Part shown: positions 47,401 to 59,700 of the stretch, in pieces
How the letters are laid out: each line of letters starts with the position of its first letter
Position numbering within the stretch: position 1 is the first letter of the stretch
Source: Diprion similis
Lineage: Eukaryota; Arthropoda; Insecta; Hymenoptera; Diprionidae
Length of the DNA: 64,000 bases
NCBI RefSeq assembly: GCF_021155765.1
Contig: NC_060108.1
Coordinates: forward strand, 26,747,025 to 26,811,024
Reading direction: 5' to 3'
Translations under genes and position numbers: made by a program
The notes under the pieces: model-generated
Seen by the model: only the letters and a program-made list of their open reading frames with translations
Database searches by the model: none
What the model was told of the DNA's origin: nothing

Positions 47401-50400
47401 GAAAATTTCGACGTCTTCGAGAAGTGTTAAAATAAATTCTTTGAGGCACTATTCCGACGTAATTTTGCGAGAGAAATCGATTGGTCGCAGTCCCAATAGG
47501 CTGCGAGCAACGCCCGAAAAGTTACAGCCAAAAAACTGCTCATTTTCATCGTCATTTCTCAGCTGTTGGTCCTACGCTCTTTTTCATGTGTTTTCTAAGT
47601 TCCTTGGGGTCGAATTACTCTAGTGAGGGTCATACTAATCGATTCCGAGACGAAAAATTTTCGGCTCCCAAAATGGAGAAAAAACTAAGGCTAACCCCTT
47701 TGGATTTTTGACGAAAATTTCGACGTCTTCGAAAAGTGTTAAAATAAATTCTTTGAGGCACTATTCCGACGTGATTTTGCGAGAGAAATCGATTGGTCGC
47801 AGTCCCAATAGGCTGCGAGCAACGCCTTAAAAGTTACAGCCGAAAAACTACTTATTTTCATCGTCATTTCTCAGCTGTTGGTCCTACGCTCTTTTTCATG
47901 TGTTTTCTGAGTTCCTTAGGGTCGAATTACTCTAGTGAGGGTCATACCAATCGATTCCGAGACGAAAAATTTTCGGCTCCCAAAATGGAGAAAAAACTAA
48001 GGCTAACCCCTTTGGATTTTTGACGAAAATTTCGACGTCTTCGAAAAGTGTTAAAATAAATTCTTCGAGGCACTATTCCGACGTAATTTTGCGAGAGAAA
48101 TCGATTGGTCGCAGTCCCAATAGGCTGCGAGCAACGCCCGAAAAGTTACAGCCAAAAAACTGCTCATTTTCATCGTCATTTCTCAGCTGTCGGTCCTACG
48201 CTCTTTTTCATGTGTTTTCTGAGTTCCTCGGGGTCGAATTACTCTAGTGAGGGTCATACCAATCGATTCCGAGACGAAAAATTTTCGGCTCCCGAAATGG
48301 AGAAAAAACTAAGGCTAACCCCTTTGGATTTTTGACGAAAATTTCGACGTCTTCGAGAAGTGTTAAAATAAATTCTTTGAGGCACTATTCCGACGTAATT
48401 TTGCGAGAGAAATCGATTGGTCGCAGTCCCAATAGGCTGCGAGCAACGCCCGAAAAGTTACAGCCAAAAAACTGCTCATTTTCATCGTCATTTCTCAGCT
48501 GTTGGTCCTACGCTCTTTTCCATGTGTTTTCTGAGTTCCTTGGGGTCGAATTACTCTAGTGAGGGTCATACCAATCGATTCCGAGACGAAAAATTTTCGG
48601 CTCCCAAAATGGAGAAAAAACTAAGGCTAACCCCTTTGGATTTTTGACGAAAATTTCGACGTCTCTGAAAAGTGTTGAAATAAATTCTTTGAGGCACTAT
48701 TCCGACGTAATTTTGCGAGAGAAATCGATTGGTCGCAGTCCCAATAGGCTGCGAGCAACGCCCGAAAAGTTACAGCCAAAAAACTGCTCATTTTCATCGT
48801 CATTTCTCAGCTGTTGGTCCTACGCTCTTTTTCATGTGTTTTCTGAGTTCCTTGGGGTCGAATTACTCTAGTGAGGGTCATACCAATCGATTCCGAGACG
48901 AAAAATTTTCGGCTCCCAAAATGGAGAAAAAACTAAGGCTAACCCCTTTGGATTTTTGACGAAAATTTCGACGTCTTCGAAAAGTGTTAAAATAAATTCT
49001 TTGAGGCACTATTCCGACGTAATTTTGCGAGAGAAATCGATTGGTCGCAGTCCCAATAGGCTGCGAGCAACGCCCGAAAAGTTACAGCCAAAAAACTGCT
49101 CATTTTCATCGTCATTTCTCAGCTGTCGGTCCTACGCTCTTTTTCATGTGTTTTCTGAGTTCCTCGGGGTCGAATTACTCTAGTGAGGGTCATACTAATC
49201 GATTCCGAGACGAAAAATTTTCGGCTCCCGAAATGGAGAAAAAACTAAGGCTAACCCCTTTGGATTTTTGACGAAAATTTCGACGTCTTCGAAAAGTGTT
49301 AAAATAAATTCTTTGAGGCACTATTCCGACGTAATTTTGCGAGAGAAATCGATTGGTCGCAGTCCCAATAGGCTGCGAGCAACGCCCGAAAAGTTACAGC
49401 CAAAAAACTGCTCATTTTCATCGTCATTTCTCAGCTGTTGGTCCTACGCTCTTTTTCATGTGTTTTCCGAGTTCCTTGGGGTCGAATTACTGTAGTGAGG
49501 GTCATACCAATCGATTCCGAGACGATAAATTTTCGGCTCCCAAAATGGAGAAAAAACTAAGGCTAACCCCTTTGGATTTTTGACGAAAATTTCGACGTCT
49601 TCGAAAAGTGTTAAAATAAATTCTTTGAGGCACTATTCCGACGTGATTTTGCGAGAGAAATCGATTGGTCGCAGTCCCAATAGGCTGCGAGCAACGCCTT
49701 CAAAGTTACAGCCGAAAAACTACTTATTTTCATCGTCATTTCTCTGCTGTTGGTCCTACGCTCTTTTCCATGTGATTTCTGAGTTCCTTGGGGTCGAATT
49801 ACTCTAGAGAGGGTCATACCAATCGATTTCGAGACGAAGAATTTTCGGCTTCCAAAATGGAGAAAAAACTAAGGCTAACCCCTTTGGATTTTTGACGAAA
49901 ATTTCGACGTCTCTGAAAAGTGTTAAAATAAATTCTTTGAGGCACTATTCCGACGTAATTTTGCGAGAGAAATCGATTGGTCGCAGTCCCAATAGGCTGC
50001 GAGCAACGCCCGAAAAGTTACAGCCAAAAAACTGCTCATTTTCATCGTCATTTCTCAGCTGTTGGTCCTACGCTCTTTTTCATGTGTTTTCTGAGTTTCT
50101 TGGGGTCGAATTACTCTAGTGAGGGTCATACCAATCGATTCCGAGACGAAAAATTTTCAGCTCCCAAAATGGAGAAAAAAACTAAGGCTAACCCCTTTGG
50201 ATTTTTGACGAAAATTTCGACGTCTTCGAAAAGTGTTAAAATAAATTCTTTGAGGCACTATTCCGACGTAATTTTGCGAGAGAAATCGATTGGTCGCAGT
50301 CCCAATAGGCTGCGAGCAACGCCCGAAAAGTTACAGCCAAAAAACTGCTCATTTTCATCGTCATTTCTCAGCTGTTGGTCCTACGCTCTTTTTCATGTGT

Positions 50401-52045
50401 TTTCTGAGTTCCTTGGGGTCGAATTACTCTAGTGAGGGTCATACCAATCGATTCCGAGACGAAAAATTTTCGGCTCCCAAAATGGAGAAAAAACTAAGGC
50501 TAACCCCTTTGGATTTTTGACGAAAATTTCGACGTCTTCGAAAAGTGTTAAAATAAATTCTTTGAGGCACTATTCCGACGTGATTTTGCGAGAGAAATCG
50601 ATTGGTCGCAGTCCCAATAGGCTGCGAGCAACGCCTTAAAAGTTACAGCCGAAAAACTACTTATTTTCATCGTCATTTCTCTGCTGTTGGTCCTACGCTC
50701 TTTTTCATGTGATTTCTGAGTTCCTTGGGGTCGAATTACTCTAGAGAGGGTCATACCAATCGATTCCGAGAAGAAAAATTTTCGGCTTCCACAATGGAGA
50801 AAAAACTAAGGCTAACCCCTTTGGATTTTTGACGAAAATTTCGACGTCTCTGAAAAGTGTTAAAATAAATTCTTTGAGGCACTATTCCGACGTAATTTTG
50901 CGAGAGAAATCGATTGGTCGCAGTCCCAATAGGCTGCGAGCAACGCCCGAAAAGTTACAGCCAAAAAACTGCTCATTTTCATCGTCATTTCTCAGCTGTT
51001 GGTCCTACGCTCTTTTTCATGTGTTTTCTGAGTTCCTTGGGGTCGAATTACTCTAGTGAGGGTCATACCAATCGATTCCGAGACGAAAAATTTTCGGCTC
51101 CCAAAATGGAGAAAAAACTAAGGCTAACCCCTTTGGATTTTTGACGAAAATTTCGACGTCTTCGAAAAGTGTTAAAATAAATTCTTTGAGGCACTATTCC
51201 GACGTAATTTTGCGAGAGAAATCGATTGGTCGCAGTCCCAATAGGCTGCGAGCAACGCCTTAAAAGTTACAGCCGAAAAACTACTTATTTTCATCGTCAT
51301 TTCTCTGCTGTTGGTCCTACGCTCTTTTTCATGTGATTTCTGAGTTCCTTGGGGTCGAATTACTCTAGAGAGGGTCATACCAATCGATTCCGAGACGAAA
51401 AATTTTCGGCTTTCAAAATGGAGAAAAAACCAAGGCTAACCCCTTTGGATTTTTGACGAAAATTTCGACGTCTTCGAAAAGTGTTAAAATAAATTCTTTG
51501 AGGCACTATTCCGACGTAATTTTGCGAGAGAAATCGATTGGTCGCAGTCCCAATAGGCTGCGAGCAACGCCCGAAAAGTTACAGCCAAAAAACTGCTCAT
51601 TTTCATCGTCATTTCTCAGCTGTTGGTCCTACGCTCTTTTTCATGTGTTTTCTGAGTTCCTTGGGGTCGAATTACTCTAGTGAGGGTCATACCAATCGAT
51701 TCCGAGACGAAAAATTTTCGGCTCCCAAAATGGAGAAAAAACTAAGGCTAACCCCCTTGGATTTTTGACGAAAATTTCGATGTCTTCGAAAAGTGTTGAA
51801 ATAAGATCTTTGAGGCACTATTCCGACGTAATTCCGCGAGAGAAATCGATTGGTCCCAGTCTCAATAGGCTGCGAGCAACGCCTTAAAAGTTACAGCCGA
51901 GAAACTGCTTATTTTTATCGTCATTTCTCTGCTGTTGGTCCTACGCTCTTTTCCATGTATTTTTTGAGTTCCTGGTCGTCCAACCAGTCAAGAAAGGGTC
52001 ATACAGGTCGATTTGGAGATGACAAATCTATGGCAGTAGAAAAAG
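44440..52045 (+). repeat. 312-bp satellite array, about 24 monomers
   Basis: The landmark GGTCGCAGTCCCAATAGGCT recurs at 45299, 45611 and so on every 312 bp up to about 51541. One unit has a 1-bp insertion (50175). Two diverged units precede it (near 44665 and 44985) and one follows (51853). Monomers fall into type A (CCCGAAAAG...CTGCTCA, TCTAGTGAGGG, CTCCCAAAATGG), type B (CCTTAAAAG...CTACTTA, TCTAGAGAGGG, CTTCCAAAATGG) and a C variant (GGCTATGAGC, CAGCAGAAAAACTGC). Divergence rises at both ends, as expected of an array homogenised in its middle. Every unit has a 6-bp-arm dyad TTTCGA...TCGAAA in most A units. Confidence 0.97.
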
Positions 52046-52078
52046 GAAGGCTCCTGAAATCTGTAGAACATCCGATTG

Positions 52079-52320
52079 TGAGTCGAGGTGGCTGCTCGAA
52101 AATAGCGACCATTAGTCAGTTATTCATTACACTGTCAGAGATATTTTTGCTATATCTCTCAATGTATGCCTGGTAGCTCAAAACGTGATACGATCGCCGC
52201 TTACGTGCTTCTCCATTCATAACTAGGCAATTCGGAGATATTTTAGTATAAAACTACTTTTGGTACAACGAGAACTTCTGAACCGAGGAGGTTACTCGAA
52301 AACGAGGACTGACTGATGGA
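52079..52320 (+). repeat. Diverged 200-bp-spaced direct repeat
   Basis: GTGAGTCGAGGTGGCTGCTC near 52079 recurs as CTGAACCGAGGAGGTTACTC near 52282, followed on both sides by similar CGAAAA and ACTGA-like blocks. Confidence 0.4.
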
Positions 52321-52389
52321 TTGCTTGTAGCCTTGATGCTGTATTACCATACTGAATCCATGACTGCTGGCTTCAGAGGGAATGCTATC

Positions 52390-52865
52390 GAGCTTGCTGA
52401 GCGAGCCATGGATCGAAAGTGATAACCGAACAGAATAAAATTAGCACTAACTGTTTAGAGAAGAGGTCAAGACAAATCACAATTTCATAAGTTCAAAGTA
52501 TAGGTTTCAGTTTATTCAATATGCCTTATTCGTAATACAAGTGTTCAGGTGTCAGTGTATAGTACTTCAACAAGTTGCCAAATAGTTTTGCGGAGTAAGA
52601 CAACAAAACTCGCAAAAGATTGATTGAACATTACATAAGAAATCTAACTATCATATGATACAGAAGAAGTGCAATCCACAATACCGCAGGCCGAATATGA
52701 TAAATGTTATATGAGATCGTTATAATCCTAATTGGTAAGTAGAGTTTAAGCTCCGTTCTGCATACAGGTGCAATGCCTCTCCGCAGGAAACGATATGTAT
52801 AATATTGCATTGTTACTATTTGATGTAATTCGTATTGAAATAAATCAATGAGTAAATTGATCCCT
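52390..52865 (+). repeat. Flank repeat S, right copy
   Basis: Diverged direct copy of 43916-44405 in the same orientation and followed, like the left copy, by satellite-monomer sequence. Confidence 0.55.
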
Positions 52866-53170
52866 TTGTATTTTCTCTGTATTTTCTAAGCTGTTGGTGC
52901 TAATACGATCTTTGAAATCCCTCCTCCGCTGTGCTAGGCGTTCAATTTGTCTGAATAGGGTCCTCTGATTTAATTTAAAGGCAAAAAGTTTGTCGCCCCA
53001 AAATGAAAGAAAAAGCTAGGCAAACGCTTCAGATTTTTGGTGAAAATTTTGATGAATTTAAATAATGCTAGAATTAAGTTTTCGATGCACTATACCGACT
53101 TAATTTTTGTGAGGGGCATCGATTGCGTGTTGTTCGAATACACCATCAGCTACTTCATCTTGCTTTTCCA
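52866..53170 (+). repeat. Decayed satellite monomer, right edge
   Basis: Monomer landmarks are recognisable: TGTTGGTGCTAATACGATC, GGCAAAAAGTTTGTCGCCCCAAAATG, GATTTTTGGTGAAAATTTTGATG, GCACTATACCGAC, GCATCGATTGCG. Confidence 0.6.
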
Positions 53171-53295
53171 TTTTCTCAATTTTTTCACACTGCCAATTAA
53201 CAATCAAAAGTTTTCAAATTCTTGTAATAAAAATGTAACTGAGATCCATTGGCCTAACTATATGGGTTTCGCCGCACGTCATTCAAACCGTGTGT

Positions 53296-53401
53296 TGGTA
53301 CTCTTGGTACCCATTTTCATGAGCGCTTTTTATCGCTGACGACGTGGCGTTGCCGCTTCAAGTTGCCGTCGCGTTAATTTAACGCCCGTGAAAATCCAGC
53401 C
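53296..53401 (-). repeat. Right terminal inverted repeat
   Basis: About 105 bp; it carries an extra segment of about 35 bp relative to the left end. The subterminal palindrome at 53371-53385 (GCGTTAATTTAACGC) matches the left palindrome with paired changes. Confidence 0.75.
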
Positions 53402-53403
53402 TA

Positions 53404-56400
53404 TTATGCTAAGGATTGTTAAGGGCAGTCAACAATGAGCAATAGTATGAAGCGCACGAAACAACACGTACAGCGCGCCTTTGGAATTCTTAAAAACCCG
53501 CTCAAGTCAAAGCTGGTAAGGAAGTTCATTCATTCATTTCAAGTCAAGCTGGTAATCACAGACATTGATCTATGCGGTGGAAGAAGAGTAACGTTCTGTA
53601 TTGCCGGTACAGCCGGTAGAATGCAGTGATGCAGTGACGCTTTGACGATAACATTGTTATTACCGTCAACTGAAGATGATACCTATAATACTTTCAGTCA
53701 ACATCACCGCTTATCGCAATGTCCAAATCAACACTTTCATCTACGCCTGACGCTGTGGATCACGGCAATTCGATAAGCATCGACCCGTGTCGTGTGCTAC
53801 CCGCTTCAACATAACATACCGTAGGACGTTGATAGTCATTTCTTGCCACATACTTTGTTCACGAAATATTGGAAATATTTTAAATACGAAATGTGGTTGA
53901 GCCTTATTTGATCGTCGGGATGAACTAAACTGCACAACATTTATCTTCGTGCATACTTAACCTGCAGGAGCCGTTTCGGACTCATTTTACCCTCAGATAT
54001 TCGAACGAATAATAAAACATCTCACGATCGACAACAGCAAAAATACATCAAAATTGAGTCGTTTTTCGGCTCCGTGTATGCTCCGATTACGGCAGCGACT
54101 TTAGGCTATGCGCAATTCCTGTCTTCTGCAAATCTGGTCCGAATAGGGTTTGAGTTGACTAATTTCAGTATTTCTCAAAATTCGCAAAAAATCAATTGAA
54201 ACAATACAAAAGGGTTGAATTTTAGTTTTTTGCGAGGCTAAAAACTTTCCGTCTCAGAAATGATTTCAGTTACCCTTTCCAAACTAATTGAACTCCGATG
54301 AATTCAATATAAATCAAACGGGTGGAACGAAATTTTGGAAAATTTTTCATCCTTAAGTTTTCTCCTCTCACACTCGATTTGTAGATGCCTACCTTAACAC
54401 ATTCTAAGTCAGGTATTACAAAACGTTAACTAGATCATCGTAGAATTAAGAGTCGATCCAAAATCCGTATAATAGGTATGATATTATCTATCTGTTAACA
54501 AAGAATGAAACATAACAACTTCAAGGTGACAATAGTTTTAATACAATAATATTACATTCGATGATAGATATGGGTTAGTCGTCATATCGCAATAATATCA
54601 TTATCATTTGTAGTAATTATATTATCCATACATGTAATTTTAATTTGTGTATACATTTATTGTAACGTTAGATGAAATACTGCGTATAAATACATTGAAC
54701 TAAGATTTTTCCTAAATAACTAGTGGGATCCTAAGTTTACGAACGTCGAAGATATCCTTGCTCTCAAATGAAATAACGACTTGCTTCCATTATACTCTCA
54801 ATACGCTGGTAGTATTATGTGATGAGAATATGTCATCGGAATCTCATAATTTTCAACAGACATAATCTGACACCATTTTTTGAGTTTACAAATTCGTTAA
54901 ATGTCTGATTGATAAATCAGAAAAGTATTGAACGTTTAGTATATTTGAAATTCTTCGGAAATTTCATAACGAATGTAATATTATTCGTAATTATAATAGC
55001 CAGTTATGGTGATAAAAATAAATACTTAGAAACTGATCAGTCACCAATTGCTGCATTCATTTTTTTTTTTTTTTTTTTTCGCTGTATTTGTCATAAGTGT
55101 TATCATTACAATGATTAGCATTGTTTCTTTCACAAATATATCTCCCATCCTTACTATTGAGATGTATGTATATAAATATATGGCATGTTTATAGAGTAGC
55201 TATAACGGAAAGCGAAATAAACTTTCCCGGCAATTTTCACAATAACTACATCAACGAAAAGTTGCAGTGACACAAAAAACAATGTTCATTTTGCCTGGTT
55301 TGTACAAAATCTTAAGTAACAAATAACATTATCATCAAGTTTGATTTTCTTTTCATAAATAATAGTTTCCGTGTTATTATATTATACAAAGTGAAGTTAT
55401 TTACCGCGATTATAAAATTATGTGTATTATTTTTTCGCATTACTCTTTTCCAGGTCTTATTTTTCTTTTTTTTTTCTTTTTTTTTTTTGTTCTTTTAAGT
55501 ACGTCAAGGGTGTTGGCATGTGGGCGCGCTGGATCTTTATGAAAATACTGTGACTACTTTACTAAATAGCCTACAAACTGTAGATGTTTTAAGGTGATAT
55601 TAACAATACGTACCCTAATATTATATGTGTATTATTATACTTATCTGACTTACAATTAAATATTTATCCTCTACACTACATCATGTCATCATTATTGTAT
55701 CATTGTTATATTTCTAAAGAGGCTGGCATAACCGACTGGATTCAGAAAGCGTACACATTATCTGTATAGTGATATTAGCATATTTCTAGAAAATGTTAAA
55801 CCCATCACACGGAACACCAGATAGTTGTAATCAATCAATGTAACTACAGGTATGTTTACCTAGATGTAAATGTTTAGGTTCATAAACAGTGTACATATAC
55901 ATACACGATTGACGCTAGCGTCAGAAATTATGGTGTTGGTACCAAGATTCTTTTTTCTTCTTTTCTCATGTTTTCTTTCAATTTCAGCTTTTTTTTTTAC
56001 TTTTTTTTTACATATATAAGCGAAATAGTTGGGCGGAGTGTGTATAGCTTACTGCAGTTCAAATAATACCACTATTATGGAAATGTACAACAGGAAGTGT
56101 GTGAATTCATGGGAATGCGAAATCGTCGTTGAAATACACATAAAGAGAAAAAAAAGAAAACCCGTTACAGTGTAAACTGCGCGACGGGTAACAATAAGAA
56201 GAATCTTAAGTTTTTTCCAAGATGAAAAATAGTAATATTGCATGGGAATAATATATGCTTTTTTCCAGTTAGCCTTTTCTTTCTCACAAAAAAGTGTACA
56301 GCGAAAAAAAAACCAAACTATTTCTACACTATTTAGGGAATTTGTAATATATACGCAGTTTGTGAATAAATAGTTGATTTGAAAACGAAAAAAAAACAAC

Positions 56401-57011
56401 AGAAAATTTGACGTATCAACGCGTTGCACGTTTTCACAATAGATTTGAGCGCGGGGAAAAGTAATAATTAAATCTTCTTACCTAACTTGTATTATTGTAG
56501 TATATATATAATGTATAACCCCACGTAACGGTATATATCCACATTATACGTATATATCCACACGTCACTTGGCTGTACGTGTTATTTGGGCCGTAGGTAG
56601 CATAATGTATGTCATGACAATTGCATGTATATAAAGATTTTAGAAACAAAATTTTTCTTCATTTGCTCTAAGTGACATGGTTTTTATTTTCTCGTATTTT
56701 GCTTCCAATTTTTCAATATCATTTGTATAAATTTTCTTCGCCTTTCTTCATTTTATACATATACACAGTTTCACGCTGCATAATATGTAACCGGCGCGTA
56801 TCGTGACGTGATATTTTTTTTTTTTTTTTTTAATTTATGCTCTGTTATTACGTTCATTTAATTTATTACCGAAAATTCTCCACACGAACTGACGGATACA
56901 CAATAAAACTGTGTCATTCGCGCAGTAGTGCACGTAGGTATGTCTTACGCCAAGTACATTTCATACTGCTTGCCATACATACGTACGTACGTTTTAGTCA
57001 GGATTCCTCTT
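53404..57011. other. Non-coding AT-rich region
   Basis: No gene recognised. Long T runs occur (about 55060-55080, 55460-55490, 56814-56831), with several short ORFs and no splice logic. The right end should hold the 3' UTR of the Cys-rich peptide gene. Confidence 0.5.
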
Positions 57012-59526
57012 TTACGGCGGCGACACGATGTCGGTCGCGCTAACGTTGCTCCTACATCTGTAGACATAAGCGCTGGCCGACAAGTCGTCGTCCGTTCTTA
57101 CGCACTTGAATGAGGATGGGCAGGGGCATCTGAAAAGCAAGAAGCAAAGGAAAACGTCAATAAATAGTAAAAACTTGTGCAAGACTTTTTCTCACCGTTT
57201 TACTTCGTCATTTATTTAATTTTACGCACGCGTATTATCCGAAAAACTTGATGCGTTTGGAAATCTTTAATCGCAAGGAAACTTCGTCATAGTCGATGGC
57301 ACTTACGTGTTCTTCATGAAGAATTCTATCCGCCTTTCGAATGGCGTGTAAATCGCCCATCCACACGGTGCCGTTTTCTGGCAAGGTCTATCGGAATTGG
57401 ATCTGCGCGCTCGAATACTTTCCGGAAACTCGTGTCCATCTCCGACACTGATCAGCCCTCCAGCCTCCGCCCGAGTCTCATCCGCACTGTTTGTGCCATC
57501 CTGCAGTTTGTCCTGAATTAACTGTAATACAGATGATCATATAGATCAGGTTGTAACGATGCAATGATATCGATTAATCCGTGAAATTCCAAGACTGCGA
57601 TATTCTTTTGCTCCTGTCATCACTAATCTCCTCTTTTCAATCGACTTCTGCTGTGTTAGTTCACTAGATTGTATATTAATTATTATCGATCAACTGGTAA
57701 TTTGTTGAACAGGAGGTGGCAACTCGGGGAAAGAAGAAGAAGAAGAAGAATTTTATCAAGGATGTTTCACTGAGAAAAAAGTGAAACCGTGATTACAATA
57801 TTTCATGAGTACAGAAATGACGAGAGATTACTTCACAAATGATTTTACTTTGACTAGGTAATTTTGTACGATTTCTAAGATTTCACATGACTTCTTGAAT
57901 CTGTAAAGAGATTTTTGTAATCCTGAATGATTTCTCATGACTACCAATGATTATTGATGTGGAATTTCATTTTAACACTACTGATTTCAGTTTCATTTCG
58001 GAGACGACGAAATCATTTCCAATGATATTTCCACCGTGATTACTTGAGTGGAAAACCCCTTGAGAATTATCGACGAGGTGAATAAGAATTTAAACTCGGA
58101 AGAAGATAACGTTGAAGCGCAAAGGAATCATCGCGAAAAACGAAAACTATTCTCGTTTATCCATTAATTGTTTTCAACAAAAAGTTGACTTCACCTCTTG
58201 CCCTGAATTTTGAACGAAGAGTTGAATATTTGAACGCCAAAACAATTAGTGGCGAACTATTTAATAACACTGCAAAAAGTGATAGAAAAAAGTCAACCGA
58301 ATTTTCATTCACGAGAAAGTAACAACGGTCTCACTTTTCAGATCGGTATTCGACCGGTAAGGCTAGCGATTCCCTGAATTTCTTGTGCGACAACGAAAAC
58401 GTATTTTTTTTTTCTTGCTCTATCACGAATTAGACGGCAATTTGATCGAGGAACGTGGATTTGCCCACGTCCACATGCCATTATACGTAGGACGGAAGCG
58501 AAGCCGCAGGATTACAACCGAATCAACGATCACTCTATATGCTATGGATGTGCATATTGCATATTGCAGCTTGCGTCGGAGTTGTGCGAGTGCAAGCTGG
58601 CGCAGCAAATGCGTCGCATATACCTACTAGACGTGCATCATCATGAATGCGTGGACTCTCAATTTATGAATGAAATGTTCCATACGGAGTCGCGTGACTT
58701 GCCAGTGGATTATTATTAAATCTAGACTCAACTGGTTCGGTGTAATTAGTGCAGCGCAGTCCATACACAGCGAAACCCCGACGCCGAGCCTCGACTCTTG
58801 ATGTGCGTAAGTGTAATCATTTCGGCGCATGCGATTAGGAAACATCAGTTGAATCTCACTCGCGTTTGTGTATAATTCTTGGACTCACATTCATTCGGGG
58901 TCGCGAAACTGTCGCCCCGGTGATCTCTCAATAATCGCTAAGGCGGACTCTGATAACTTTCGTGCCGCATACAGCACGATTGTTTATATAATAATAGCTA
59001 TATTAATTAGTGGACGCTACTTTGTTGTGGGACGGATGGATGGATGGATAAATTCCGAGGCGCCATTCTACCAAGTATTCCGACAATATCGAGCTGCGGA
59101 TATCCAAGCGGGAGGAGGATAAAAACCGAGTAGATAGGTACGTAGTAACGTCACCCATGATCATCTAGTATGTACCTAGCGCCAAGTTCCAAAGTTCCGA
59201 CCTTAAGGACTCGAGCTTCGGTCCGTCACGACGGTGCGCCCACGTTGGGTCACGCATGGATCTGGCGATAAATCTGGATGCCAGTTGACATTGACCCTGC
59301 GTGCGGGGCTTTTATGTGTATACTAGATGGTCTAGGGCGTGAGGTGTGTATAGGAAAGGGAGTGTGCGAGAGACGGTGGTAATGACGATGCACCGAATAA
59401 CAAGGTATCGTGTTTGTGGCACAACAGGTACCTACTCACCAAGTTGTAAACGGCCGCAGCGTTGATCAGCGAGCAGAACCATAACGCGGAGATGATAAAG
59501 CACAGGGTTAGTCGAAACGCAGCCAT
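57012..59526 (-). CDS. Cys-rich secreted peptide precursor, family not recognised
   Basis: Minus-strand exons 59526-59440, 57521-57307 and 57129-57012 join in phase to 139 residues. Residues 1-23 or so are a signal peptide (LTLCFIISALWFCSLINA). A spacer follows and then a likely proprotein-convertase site RARR at 66-69. The predicted mature chain is about 70 residues with six Cys (76, 82, 102, 104, 110, 126), enough for three disulfides. Its frame is C-x5-CGWAIY, CPC, C, then SAYVYRC. Signal peptide, spacer, dibasic site and compact Cys-rich C-terminus is the layout of a neurohormone, growth-factor-like or antimicrobial precursor. I cannot assign it to a named family. A TATA box lies upstream (60011-60020), giving a 5' UTR of about 460 bases. 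The first intron is 1.9 kb. Confidence 0.75.
57728..57746. repeat. (AAG)n microsatellite
   Basis: A short GAA/AAG run inside the first intron of the Cys-rich peptide gene. Confidence 0.7.
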
Positions 59527-59700
59527 GTCTGATGTGCGGCGGGTATTCGTTCCTTACTAATTTCAAATCAACGCGAAGAACGCAGCCTCAGCTTCAATTC
59601 GCCGACTGCGTAAAGGTCCCGGTCCGGGTTTCGTCTTTCGCCTAGGTACGCGTCTCTCCGACGATCCGCCCTGCGCACGGCTGGGAAGTTGTATAGCTGC

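Larger units (their letters stand above)
43071..53401. mobile_element. 10.3-kb TIR-bounded element filled with satellite DNA
   Basis: The left end reads GGCTGGATTTTCACGGGCGT inward. The right end, read on the minus strand from 53401, begins with the same 20 bases. The similarity continues with gaps to GCTCATGAAAATGGGTACC on both sides. Both ends abut TA (43069-43070 and 53402-53403), consistent with a TA target duplication as in Tc1/mariner-like elements. No transposase ORF is visible inside, so it would be non-autonomous. The interior is a 312-bp satellite array flanked by decayed units. The left end is about 110 bp from the enolase start site. Alternatively, two separate small elements in opposite orientation could flank an older array. 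Confidence 0.65.

Noticed and set aside
44440-52045. CRISPR-like regular repeats
   Set aside because: Units are 312 bp, directly adjacent, without unique spacers, in a eukaryotic genome; this is satellite DNA.
45212-52176. Recurring 75-76-codon ORFs on the plus strand and 68-codon ORFs on the minus strand, one set per satellite unit
   Set aside because: The unit length 312 is a multiple of three, so any open frame repeats automatically. Three overlapping frames are open at once, no motif is recognised, and units differ by plain nucleotide changes.
53435-53629. 64-codon ORF just outside the right TIR, considered as a transposase remnant
   Set aside because: No recognisable transposase motif and it lies outside the element boundary.
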